Source: CBFGTA01 sp965651595 (lineage in GTDB: Bacteria; Actinomycetota; Actinomycetes; S36-B12; UBA10799). Taken from it: DNA of 6,385 nucleotides. Where the stretch lies: positions 1 to 6,385 of the forward strand of contig CBFGTA010000118.1 in the NCBI GenBank assembly GCA_965651595.1, in the 5' to 3' direction. The translations under genes were made by a program, and so were the position numbers. How positions within the stretch are numbered: the first letter of the stretch is position 1; every line of letters starts with the position of its first letter. Positions 1 to 6,333 of the stretch are shown piece by piece. The notes under the pieces are model-generated. The model did not search any database. It saw nothing but the letters and a program-made list of their open reading frames with translations, and was not told the DNA's origin.

Positions 1-267
1 GACGGGAATGGTGACCGCCGCAATGATCTCGTCGATCATGGACGGATCACTCATCCTGGACACTCCACCTTCGGCCCGAATGTCGGCAGGAACACGCTCG
101 AGTGCCATGACCGCAACGGCGCCAGCGTCCTCGGCGATCCGAGCTTGGTCAGCCGTCACCACATCCATGATGACGCCGCCCTTGAGCTGTTCGGCCATTC
201 CCGTCTTGACCGTGCGGGTTCCGCGCTGACCGGTGGCGCCTGTCGATGATCGAGTCACTTCAGTCAT
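1..267 (-). CDS. pdxS: PdxS, synthase subunit of pyridoxal 5'-phosphate synthase (N-terminal part, cut by window edge)
   Basis: This is the first 89 residues of the subunit that, with the glutaminase PdxT, makes pyridoxal 5'-phosphate from ribose 5-phosphate, glyceraldehyde 3-phosphate and ammonia in the cytosol. The translation holds the near-invariant family stretch KGGVIMDVV (residues 29-37), AVAVMALERVPADIR (50-64) and GGVSRMSDP (67-75). Asp35 in the first motif matches the conserved ribose-phosphate-binding aspartate. The frame runs to the window edge at TIPV, just before the expected MAK motif carrying the first Schiff-base lysine, so that residue is not visible. The family is about 300 residues long, so roughly two thirds are missing. 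The ATG at 265-267 is chosen because a TANNNT -10 box sits 6 nt upstream of it and no Shine-Dalgarno (SD) sequence is present. Residues 1-20 are a variable N-terminal tail, as usual in actinobacterial PdxS. The family identification is very secure. Confidence 0.96.
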   Translation of the reverse strand, partial: MTEVTRSSTGATGQRGTRTVKTGMAEQLKGGVIMDVVTADQARIAEDAGAVAVMALERVPADIRAEGGVSRMSDPSMIDEIIAAVTIPV

Positions 268-279
268 GGACACATCGTA
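268..279 (-). promoter_or_regulatory. Candidate leaderless promoter (-10 box) for pdxS
   Basis: On the minus strand TACGAT (279 to 274) fits the actinobacterial -10 consensus TANNNT. It is followed by six bases and then the pdxS ATG, so a start 7 nt after the box would fall on the A of the start codon. The gene lacks an SD sequence, which fits leaderless translation. No good -35 box lies 16-18 nt upstream. The rest of the gap to the upstream gene (280-353) shows nothing else convincing, and no terminator with a T tract. Leaderless mRNAs are common in Actinobacteria; their use here is inferred from spacing alone. Confidence 0.5.
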
Positions 280-353
280 GGGCCACGCATCGTGGGAACT
301 GCGGGTTGGTCGGCGTCGGTGTCAACGCTGGTCGCTGAAGTGTGCCTCGGGTT

Positions 354-899
354 TCACCTTCCGACGAGTCCGGGCGGGATCGAGTCGTCCATATCGAACG
401 ATCGGGGAAGTTCCGCCTTGCCCGCGAGACGGAACCAGCGCACGACTCGCTTGTGCCTGACGTCCTGGCAGGCGCGGACGGCGTCGTTGTAGAAGCGGCG
501 GGCCATGGCCACGCGGTGTACGGCACCACCGAGTTCGTCGAACAAGTCGTCCGCGCCGGGCAGGGCAATCAGTTCGTCAACTTCACCCCGGTCGGGCAGG
601 ACCGCCCGCAGGGCTCGGGTGAGGTCACTTTCGCGCTGGGCGCGCGCATCCCGATCTGAGTCTCTGCGCCGAACGTTGAGGACAGCGTCGCTGACGATCA
701 CGCTGGATCCGGGGTCGAGCAGACCTGAGTCGGCGAGCCGCTGGGCAGCCGCGCGCCGACGGACCATTTGGGCGTCCAAGGATTCCCACGCGGTCTCCAC
801 GCGGTGATGTAGTCGGTCGAGTCGTCCGGCCGTGTTCGACAAGTACCACCCCAGAATCAACAACACTCCAACCGCGACTCCGACCCATCCCCAACTCAT
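354..899 (-). CDS. LemA-like membrane protein at the end of the PIM operon (function unknown)
   Basis: This 181-residue protein starts with one hydrophobic helix (about residues 3-21), followed by a soluble, charged, mostly helical part rich in Arg and Asp. Parts of it resemble the LemA family. Residues 26-56 (RLDRLHHRVETAWESLDAQ and the following MVRRR) resemble the LemA helix that carries an AW-x2-D-x-Q-x3-RR pattern. ARRFYNDAVR (133-142) matches the LemA hallmark ARRFYNxAVR, and a degenerate F-x10-F segment follows (156-168). The middle is shorter and more divergent than in typical LemA. It starts 5 nt after the pimA stop, with only a weak G-rich stretch as SD, so it is probably translated by coupling. 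From memory, the mycobacterial gene in this slot encodes a larger membrane protein with a Nudix domain; no Nudix box is visible here. The membrane anchor is clear, the LemA relation is moderate, and the function is unknown. Confidence 0.8.
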   Translation of the reverse strand: MSWGWVGVAVGVLLILGWYLSNTAGRLDRLHHRVETAWESLDAQMVRRRAAAQRLADSGLLDPGSSVIVSDAVLNVRRRDSDRDARAQRESDLTRALRAVLPDRGEVDELIALPGADDLFDELGGAVHRVAMARRFYNDAVRACQDVRHKRVVRWFRLAGKAELPRSFDMDDSIPPGLVGR

Positions 900-904
900 C
901 GCCG

Positions 905-2059
905 CTACCCCAGTCGCCCGAACAGTTGCCCGCTGAAATCAGCTCGCACAGTGACGCCGGGTTGAATCACGGAATCGTATACACGCACGACATCGCGCGC
1001 CACGGTCGACCAGTCGAAGTCGCGTGCCCTCAGGGCGCCCTCTGCCTGCAACTGTTGCCTCTCTTGCGGAGACTCCAACAGTTGACTCACTGCCTCGGCG
1101 AGGTCGGCCGAGTCGCCGTTGCGGAATAGTCGACCGGATTTGCCGTCCTCCAGCACGAGTCGGAACGCCTCCAGGTTACTCGCGGCAACCGCCGTGCCCG
1201 CGGCCAAGGCCTCCAAGAGAACGATTCCGAAACTTTCGCCGTGCGTGTTGGGGGCGAGGTACACGTCGGCCGACTTGAACGCTCTCACTTTGTCGTCTTC
1301 GGAAATCAGACCGAGGAAGCGGACGTGGTCGCGAACGCCAGCGTCGATGGATCCCTCGACGGCTGCGACGTCGCCGGGGCCCGCGACGAGTAGTTCCAGA
1401 TCTGGGTGACGTTGCACCATCGCCGGAAGCGCTGGCAGCACCACATGCAGACCCTTGCGCGCCTCGTCGATCCGGCCAAGAAACAACACTGTGGGCCCCG
1501 AGCGCGGATAGCCGGGCAGGGTTTCGGTGCCGGTGAACTTGCGGCAAGCCACCCCGTTGGGAATGAGGACAGCATCGCCGCCGAGGTTTTCCACCAACGT
1601 CTGGCGGGCCTTCTCGCTCACAGCGATTCGGCCGCTGATCTTCTCCATCGCGGTCTGAAGTATCGACGAAGCCGCTGACATGGCGCGTGATCGTTCCGAC
1701 GAGGAATGCCACGTTGCCACGAGCGGGCCGTCGGCTGCCCAGCAAGCCAGTACCGACAGGCTAGGGGCGGCGGGTTCGTGCACGTGGAGAACGTCGAACT
1801 CGCCATTGTTGACCCAGTTGCGGACCCGGCGGGCCGACACCATGCCGATGCTGACTCGAGCAACTGAACCGTTGTACGGAACCGCGACGGGGCGGCCCGA
1901 CGACACAACATAACTTTCTAGCCCGGCGTCGCCTTCGCTCGGTGTCAGGACTGATACCTCGTGGCCCTGCACGATGAGTTCTTCGGCCAGGTCGCGGATG
2001 TGTTGCTTCACTCCACCCGGCGCCGACCAGTCGTACGGGCACACCATGCCTATCCGCAC
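905..2059 (-). CDS. pimA: PimA, phosphatidylinositol alpha-mannosyltransferase (GT4, GT-B fold)
   Basis: It transfers mannose from GDP-mannose to the 2-OH of the inositol ring of PI, giving PIM1 on the inner face of the cytoplasmic membrane, the first committed step of PIM synthesis. The 384 residues match the family length. The N-terminus MRIGMVCPYDWSAPGGV carries the glycine loop (Gly16), and VPYNGSVAR (60-68) and VLHVHEPAAPS (90-100) are PimA signatures. His118, Arg196 and Lys202 fall at the same numbers as the active-site residues I recall for M. smegmatis PimA. The C-terminal Rossmann domain has GESFGIVLLE with the E-x7-E pair Glu275/Glu283. The start is GTG at 2057-2059. It shares one base with the acyltransferase stop (TAGTG) and lacks a strong SD, so it is probably coupled. 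The downstream ATG at codon 5 would remove conserved residues. Assignment is strong; acceptor specificity is inferred from family and neighbours. Confidence 0.93.
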   Translation of the reverse strand: MRIGMVCPYDWSAPGGVKQHIRDLAEELIVQGHEVSVLTPSEGDAGLESYVVSSGRPVAVPYNGSVARVSIGMVSARRVRNWVNNGEFDVLHVHEPAAPSLSVLACWAADGPLVATWHSSSERSRAMSAASSILQTAMEKISGRIAVSEKARQTLVENLGGDAVLIPNGVACRKFTGTETLPGYPRSGPTVLFLGRIDEARKGLHVVLPALPAMVQRHPDLELLVAGPGDVAAVEGSIDAGVRDHVRFLGLISEDDKVRAFKSADVYLAPNTHGESFGIVLLEALAAGTAVAASNLEAFRLVLEDGKSGRLFRNGDSADLAEAVSQLLESPQERQQLQAEGALRARDFDWSTVARDVVRVYDSVIQPGVTVRADFSGQLFGRLG

Positions 2060-3021
2060 TACGACCGCCGACCGCCACGAGCATCAGACTCGGCCAGTTT
2101 TGCCGCGTCGAGATCGGCTAGCCACAGCTTCTGCAGCATGTGCCAATCCTCAGGGTGGGCGCGGATTCCCGCTTCGATGCTCCGGGCGAACTCGGCCGTC
2201 ATGAGGGCCACGGCTTCGTCGTGCCGCGGATGGTCGCGGGCATCATCCCCGCTCGGCGCCCATTCCGGCACCTCGATGCGGGGACCGATCTCGGTGTACG
2301 CCTTGGATCGGTCGTACCACAGGGTTGCCGAATGCAGCGGCGCTCCGGTTCGCAGGGCGAGGCTCGCCGGACCGGCAGGCATCCGAGTGGGTTCCCCGAA
2401 GAACGTCACGTCCACTCCGCGGGGAGTCAGGTCGCGGTCGGCGAGCAGGGCCACGATTCCGCTTCGGTCGCGCACGAAATCCGTCAAGCCGTCCATCACC
2501 GCTTCGTCGCCGAGACCGAATATGGTCATACCCAGACTTTCGCGGTACGCGACGAACCGTTTGAAGAGCTTCTCGGGCTTGAGCTTCTCCGCCACCGAAG
2601 CCAGGGGGCCCTGGGTGAGCGCGCCCCAGGCTCCGGCATGGTCCCAGTTACCCATGTGACACAGCGCCACCACCACGCCCGTGCCCGCCTTCACCGGGTC
2701 GCCGATTCGCTCAGCGTGCACACATTCGAATGTGTCCACGATTCGGTCACGATCCCAGTCGATAATGCGGAAGGCGTCGCACCAATACCGCATATAGCTG
2801 TTCATTCCCGCCCGCGACAGATCTCGCAACTCTGAGTGGGTGGCGTCGGGAAATACTCGTTGTAGGTTCTTTTCTAGCTGCGGCACTCCCCCTTTGCCAG
2901 ACCGCCACATCCGGTCGGCGATGCGACCGAACGTCCGGTATGCGGTCTTCTCGGGCATGCGGCGAACTGTTGTCCAACCGCCCGCGTATGACAAGTACGT
3001 GAGTTGTTCTTTCGCGCTCAT
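2059..3021 (-). CDS. patA: PatA-like acyltransferase (phosphatidylinositol mannoside acyltransferase, LpxL/HtrB-related)
   Basis: The 320-residue protein belongs to the lysophospholipid/Kdo2-lipid A acyltransferase superfamily. The mycobacterial enzyme at this locus moves an acyl chain (palmitoyl) from acyl-CoA to the 6-position of the mannose of PIM1 or PIM2, on the inner membrane face. The H-x4-D motif is HMGNWD (His122, Asp127). Other shared blocks are SYAGGW (11-16), RYW (78-80), AEKLKPEKL (144-152), YRESLG (159-164), RDLTPRGVDVTFFGE (196-210), RMPAGPA (213-219) and the C-terminal EDWHMLQ (291-297). A longer reading frame opens at 3117, but the ATG at 3019-3021 is chosen: it has a GGAGG SD 7 nt upstream, forms an ATGA overlap with the pgsA stop, and the extra 32 residues are Pro/Gly-rich. 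By recalled alignment Asp195 occupies the place of mycobacterial catalytic Glu200. The family is certain; the exact acceptor is inferred from context. Confidence 0.9.
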   Translation of the reverse strand: MSAKEQLTYLSYAGGWTTVRRMPEKTAYRTFGRIADRMWRSGKGGVPQLEKNLQRVFPDATHSELRDLSRAGMNSYMRYWCDAFRIIDWDRDRIVDTFECVHAERIGDPVKAGTGVVVALCHMGNWDHAGAWGALTQGPLASVAEKLKPEKLFKRFVAYRESLGMTIFGLGDEAVMDGLTDFVRDRSGIVALLADRDLTPRGVDVTFFGEPTRMPAGPASLALRTGAPLHSATLWYDRSKAYTEIGPRIEVPEWAPSGDDARDHPRHDEAVALMTAEFARSIEAGIRAHPEDWHMLQKLWLADLDAAKLAESDARGGRRS

Positions 3022-3641
3022 GCGGTTGCCTCCGGCGGCACCGGGCGGCTCGCCTGGCGGTAGACGTGGGCGAATCGCTGGAATACTGTCAGCACCGTCA
3101 AGCCAGCAAGCACCCATAGGGCCACTGCCTGCAGGTAGGGAATCCAGGTGCCCAAGAAGGTGGGCACCAGCACCAGGATCAGGCGCTCAGTTCGTTCGGC
3201 GAATCCCACGTTGCACGTCATGCCGAGCCCTTCGGCGCGAGCCTTGGCGTAGGACACCAATGCACCGCCAATCAGGCAGATCGTGGCGGCGGCTACCAGC
3301 GCTGACTGCCCGGTACTCACGAAAAAGATCAGCAGCGATGCGAAGATGGCCGCGTCGGCCACCCGATCCAGGCTGGAATCCAGGAACGCTCCCCACTTGC
3401 CCGACCTGCCCGACAATCGCGCCATCGTGCCGTCGAGCATGTCGGAGAAGATGAACGCGCCGATGACGAGGACACCAGCCACCCACATGCCTCGCGTCAG
3501 GAACACGAAACTGGCGACGGTGACGCCGATGGTTCCGACAACTGTCACCATGTCAGGGGTGATCTTGAGGCTGAGGAGGCCTCGGGCGACTGGGTCGATG
3601 ACGTGGGCAGCTATCTTGCGGGCATTCGTTTGGTTGAGCAT
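3018..3641 (-). CDS. pgsA: PgsA, phosphatidylinositol phosphate synthase (CDP-alcohol phosphatidyltransferase)
   Basis: This integral membrane enzyme condenses CDP-diacylglycerol with inositol 3-phosphate to give phosphatidylinositol phosphate, the precursor of PI and so of all PIMs. The CDP-alcohol phosphotransferase signature D-x2-DG-x2-AR-x8-G-x3-D-x3-D is complete: Asp67, Asp70, Gly71, Ala74, Arg75, Gly84, Asp88 and Asp92. These residues bind the metal ions and CDP-lipid. SYAKARAEGLG (130-140) is typical of the actinobacterial inositol-phosphate type; Lys133 and Arg135 probably bind the inositol phosphate. About six hydrophobic helices are visible over 207 residues, the usual size. The ATG directly follows the TAG of the HIT gene with no gap, and a perfect GGAGG SD (3647-3651) lies 5 nt upstream. 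Its TGA overlaps the acyltransferase ATG by 4 nt. Phosphatidylglycerophosphate synthase is the alternative within this family, but KARAE and the neighbouring PIM genes favour the inositol enzyme. Confidence 0.94.
   Translation of the reverse strand: MLNQTNARKIAAHVIDPVARGLLSLKITPDMVTVVGTIGVTVASFVFLTRGMWVAGVLVIGAFIFSDMLDGTMARLSGRSGKWGAFLDSSLDRVADAAIFASLLIFFVSTGQSALVAAATICLIGGALVSYAKARAEGLGMTCNVGFAERTERLILVLVPTFLGTWIPYLQAVALWVLAGLTVLTVFQRFAHVYRQASRPVPPEATA
3029..3033 (-). promoter_or_regulatory. Shine-Dalgarno site that fixes the PatA-like start
   Basis: GGAGG on the minus strand lies 7 nt before the ATG at 3019-3021, inside the last codons of pgsA. It supports the 320-residue start over the upstream ATG at 3115-3117. 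Confidence 0.75.
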
Positions 3642-4160
3642 CTAGTCCTCCAGCCACGCCTGGGCGATCAGTGCGCGCGAGTCTTCGAGCAACTGGGGAA
3701 GGACTTTCGTCGCTCCCACGACGGGCATGAAGTTCATGTCGCCTCCCCAGCGGGGGACGATGTGTTGGTGCAGGTGCCCGGAGATTCCAGCTCCCGCGAT
3801 GGCGCCTTGGTTCATCCCTACATTGAAGCCATGGGGTGCGGAGCACGCGGACAAGGCGCGCAGGCCACGGCGCGTGAAATCGGAAAACTCGACGAGTTCT
3901 TCCGCGTCGAGGCCCAGATAGTCGGGGACGTGCCGGTATGGGCAGATCAGCAGGTGGCCCGAGTTGTAAGGGTACTTGTTGAGTACGGCGTATACCCGGT
4001 CGCCGCGGGCAACGATGAGTCCCTCGTCGTCAGTTTGGGTCGGCGCTATGCAGAAGGGGCACTCACCCGATGCGGCAGTGTCGACGGGCTTGTTCTCCCC
4101 CTTGATGTACGCCATTCGATGGGGAGTCCAGAGTCGATCCCAGTCGTCAGGGTTGGGCAT
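3642..4160 (-). CDS. HIT-family protein, probable Ap4A phosphorylase-like nucleotide hydrolase/transferase
   Basis: The 172-residue cytosolic protein carries the histidine triad HLHQHIVPRW (His129, His131, His133). The middle histidine of such motifs attacks the nucleotide alpha-phosphate. Also visible are the CPFC pair (Cys34, Cys37) near the N-terminus, NKYPYNSGHLLICPYRH (61-77), typical of the HIT fold, and FNVGMNQG with GAGISGHLHQH leading into the triad. GHLHQH followed by VPRWGGDMNF closely resembles the M. tuberculosis protein at this locus, reported as an Ap4A phosphorylase. That activity splits diadenosine tetraphosphate using phosphate to give ADP and ATP. The ATG lies 2 nt after the thrS stop with an AGG 7 nt upstream. 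Its place directly behind an aminoacyl-tRNA synthetase, an enzyme class that makes Ap4A, fits such a role. HIT membership is certain; substrate and phosphorylase versus hydrolase activity are inferred. Confidence 0.92.
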   Translation of the reverse strand: MPNPDDWDRLWTPHRMAYIKGENKPVDTAASGECPFCIAPTQTDDEGLIVARGDRVYAVLNKYPYNSGHLLICPYRHVPDYLGLDAEELVEFSDFTRRGLRALSACSAPHGFNVGMNQGAIAGAGISGHLHQHIVPRWGGDMNFMPVVGATKVLPQLLEDSRALIAQAWLED

Positions 4161-4162
4161 CG

Positions 4163-6154
4163 CTATACCTGCTCGCGATCATCAATCGCTTGACAGATGC
4201 GATCGATGGCGTCGGCGACTGGGACGGCGTTGTCTTGGCTGCCATCGCGGAAACGGAATGACACTGCCGACTGAGACTGATCGTCATCACCAGCAATCAA
4301 CATGAATGGAATCTTGAGCTTCTGGGCGGTGCGGATCTTTTTGGGCATGCGGTCGCTCGACGCGTCCACTTCAGCCCGCACTCCGCGGCGCTTGAGTTCG
4401 CGAACCACCCCGTCGAGGTAGTCGACGTGCGCATCGCTGACGGGGATCGCCACGACTTGAGTCGGGGCCAGCCAGGGAGGGAACGCACCCGCGTAGTGTT
4501 CGAGCAGGACTGCGAAGAAGCGTTCGATCGAGCCGAACAGGGCCCGGTGGATCATGACGGGACGCTGGCGTGTGCCGTCCGCATCTTGATATTCGAGGTC
4601 GAATAGTTCAGGCAGGTTGTAGTCGACCTGGATGGTTGACATTTGCCAACTGCGTCCGATTGCGTCCTTGGCCTGCACGGAGATCTTCGGGCCGTAGAAC
4701 GCGGCCCCTCCCGGGTCCATGACGAGTTCGAGGTCTTGACGGGCTGCTGCTTGCCGCAGCGCCTCGGTGGCCGCCTCCCATTGTTCGTCGGTGCCAACGC
4801 TCTTGTCGGGATCGCGGGTGGACAATTCGAGGTAGAAGTCATCGAGTCCGTAGTCGCGCAGCAGGTCGAGTACGAACCGCAACAGGCTGTCAAGCTCGCC
4901 GGGCATCTGTTCGCGCGTGCAATAGATATGGGCGTCGTCTTGGGTGAACCCGCGTGCCCGAGTGAGTCCGTGCACCACTCCGGACTTCTCATAGCGGTAC
5001 ACCGAACCGAACTCGAATAGCCGCAACGGCAATTCACGGTAGGAACGCCCGCGGGATCGAAAAATCAGGTTGTGCATGGGGCAGTTCATGGGCTTGAGGT
5101 AGTACTCCATGGCGGCCTTGCGGACGTTGCCGCTAGCATCGCGCTCCTCGTCGAGGTGCATCGCCGGGAACATGCCTTCGCGGTACCAGTCCAAGTGACC
5201 ACTGGTCGAGAACAGCGCCGACTTGCTGATATGCGGGGTGTAGACGAACTGGTAGTCGGCGGCTTCGTGGCGGCGCCGCGAGTAGTCCTCCATCTGGGCG
5301 CGGATCGTTCCGCCCTTGGGGTGAAACACCGCCAGGCCCGATCCGATCTCGTCGGGGAAGCTAAACAGGTCGAGGTCGGAACCGAGGCGACGGTGATCGC
5401 GCCGAGCGGCCTCTTCCAGGAACGTCAAATACTGCTGGAGGTCGTCTTTGTTGGCCCACGCCGTGCCGTACACGCGCTGAAGCTGCTGATTGTCTTGGTT
5501 GCCGAGCCAGTAGGCGGCGGACGTCCGCATCAGCTTGAAAGCCGGGATCAGCCGGGTACTTGGGATGTGCGGGCCTCGGCAGAGGTCACCCCAGCGACGT
5601 TCCCCGGTTCGTGGGTGGACGTTGTCGTAGATGGTCAGTTCGGCGCCACCGACCTCCATCACTTCAGAATCGTCAGCGGAGCCCTTCATCCCGATTAGCG
5701 CGCACTTGTACGGCTCGTGAGCGAGCTCACTGCGCGCTTGGTCGTCTGACACGACTCGGCGGCGGAACAGTTGACCTTCTTTCACGATCTGCTGCATGCG
5801 CTTCGTCAGGGCAGTGAGATCGTCGGGAGTGAGAGGCTGCTCGAGGTCGAAGTCGTAATAGAAGCCGTCTTTGATCGGGGGCCCGATGCCGAGTTTGGCT
5901 TCCGGGTGCAGGTCTTGCATCGCTTGTGCCAGGACGTGGGCGGTGGAGTGGCGCAGAACCATCAGCCCGAGTTCCGAAGTCACCGGTACCGCTTCTACTT
6001 CGTCGCCAGCGGTGAGAGCCGTGTCGAGGTCCACGAGTTGGCCGTTGATGAGCGCTACCACGATGGAACGGTCGGAGAACAAGTCCTGGGCGCGGCTGTC
6101 GTCGGGCACTTCGACGTCGACGGGTTGGCCGTCGGTCACCAGCACCACTCGCAT
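4163..6154 (-). CDS. thrS: Threonyl-tRNA synthetase (class II)
   Basis: It charges tRNA-Thr with threonine in the cytosol. The 663 residues cover every domain of a full-length bacterial enzyme. A TGS domain spans about 1-60. The editing domain has HSTAH (His69, His73) and CRGPH (Cys192, His196), the residues that clear Ser-tRNA-Thr. The class II core spans about 265-560, with zinc ligands Cys358 (KPMNCPMH), His409 (TQDDAHIYC) and His536 (MIHRALFGS). The motif 2 arginine is Arg387 in VYRYE and the motif 3 arginine is Arg545 in GSIERF. The anticodon-binding domain spans about 565-655, including DRMPKKIRTAQ. The ATG at 6152-6154 has GAGG 5 nt upstream, and an in-frame TAG in the leader leaves no earlier start. 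It heads the operon and is preceded by a structured leader. No key residue is missing. Confidence 0.98.
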   Translation of the reverse strand: MRVVLVTDGQPVDVEVPDDSRAQDLFSDRSIVVALINGQLVDLDTALTAGDEVEAVPVTSELGLMVLRHSTAHVLAQAMQDLHPEAKLGIGPPIKDGFYYDFDLEQPLTPDDLTALTKRMQQIVKEGQLFRRRVVSDDQARSELAHEPYKCALIGMKGSADDSEVMEVGGAELTIYDNVHPRTGERRWGDLCRGPHIPSTRLIPAFKLMRTSAAYWLGNQDNQQLQRVYGTAWANKDDLQQYLTFLEEAARRDHRRLGSDLDLFSFPDEIGSGLAVFHPKGGTIRAQMEDYSRRRHEAADYQFVYTPHISKSALFSTSGHLDWYREGMFPAMHLDEERDASGNVRKAAMEYYLKPMNCPMHNLIFRSRGRSYRELPLRLFEFGSVYRYEKSGVVHGLTRARGFTQDDAHIYCTREQMPGELDSLLRFVLDLLRDYGLDDFYLELSTRDPDKSVGTDEQWEAATEALRQAAARQDLELVMDPGGAAFYGPKISVQAKDAIGRSWQMSTIQVDYNLPELFDLEYQDADGTRQRPVMIHRALFGSIERFFAVLLEHYAGAFPPWLAPTQVVAIPVSDAHVDYLDGVVRELKRRGVRAEVDASSDRMPKKIRTAQKLKIPFMLIAGDDDQSQSAVSFRFRDGSQDNAVPVADAIDRICQAIDDREQV

Positions 6155-6333
6155 GTCTGCCTCGTTTCTGAGTCTCGTGATCGGGCCGGTGCGCTAGTTT
6201 CCGCACCGGCGCTCGCCCAAACTAGACTAGCGACACGCAAGTCCAGCGATGGTTTGACACGAGTTGCAGGCGCTCGGGGGCTTAGTTTCAAGAAGTGTAG
6301 CGCTGTCGTTTCACGCTGATGGACGATCAAGGG
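6155..6333 (-). promoter_or_regulatory. thrS 5' region, probable structured leader
   Basis: This 179-nt stretch between tRNA-Val and thrS holds no convincing gene. From its 5' end on the minus strand it has an AAACTA segment (6288-6283) next to a first copy of the 8-mer CGAGCGCC (6276-6269). Next come CTAGTCTAGTTT (6230-6219), a second CGAGCGCC (6215-6208), the 9-bp hairpin described separately, and the SD GAGG (6163-6160) 5 nt before the ATG. TAGTCT (6229-6224) could serve as a TANNNT -10 box, but no good -35 lies 17 nt upstream, so the promoter is not fixed. No T-box consensus is present, and no leader peptide rich in Thr codons was found. A regulatory role is inferred from the structure alone. 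Confidence 0.4.
6185..6210 (-). repeat. Perfect 9-bp inverted repeat (hairpin) 30 nt upstream of thrS
   Basis: On the minus strand GCCGGTGCG and CGCACCGGC pair perfectly around the 8-nt loop GAAACTAG. The stem is G+C-rich and should be stable in RNA. No T tract follows on the minus strand, so it is not a canonical intrinsic terminator. It ends about 21 nt before the thrS SD. The loop AAACTAG is complementary to CTAGTTT located 8 nt upstream of the stem (6225-6219), which would allow a pseudoknot or a competing fold. Confidence 0.65.

Noticed and set aside
320..325. TTGACA (-35-like) on the minus strand upstream of pdxS
   Set aside because: It lies about 40 nt from the TACGAT box, and no -10-like hexamer occurs 16-18 nt downstream.
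313..328. Weak inverted repeat (GCGT/ACGC) after the LemA-like gene as a terminator
   Set aside because: The stem is only 4 bp and no T tract follows.
1961..2835. Long plus-strand open frames (up to about 230 codons) across the acyltransferase gene
   Set aside because: They lie antisense to a well-supported gene, have Arg/Ser-rich low-quality translations and match no family; such frames are usual in G+C-rich DNA.
3022..3117. N-terminal extension of the PatA-like protein starting at 3117
   Set aside because: The 32 extra residues are Pro/Gly-rich, overlap pgsA by about 100 nt and have no family match, while the ATG at 3021 has a good SD and an ATGA overlap.
5072..5698. Plus-strand open frame of about 208 codons inside thrS
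   Set aside because: It is antisense to highly conserved ThrRS core sequence and has no recognisable domain.
6185..6210. Intrinsic terminator at the 9-bp hairpin
   Set aside because: No T tract follows the hairpin on the minus strand, and on the plus strand there is no gene for it to end.
5771..6319. Plus-strand open frame running from thrS into its leader
   Set aside because: It is a shadow of the thrS N-terminus, and its end crosses the leader hairpin. It has no domain match.
6228..6320. Short GTG-started leader peptides upstream of thrS (8 and 12 codons)
   Set aside because: Each has only one Thr codon and no SD, so threonine-dependent attenuation is not supported.
6155..6333. T-box riboswitch upstream of thrS
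   Set aside because: The conserved T-box sequence (GGGTGG-N-ACCGCG type) is absent, and the region is short for a T-box with specifier stem.
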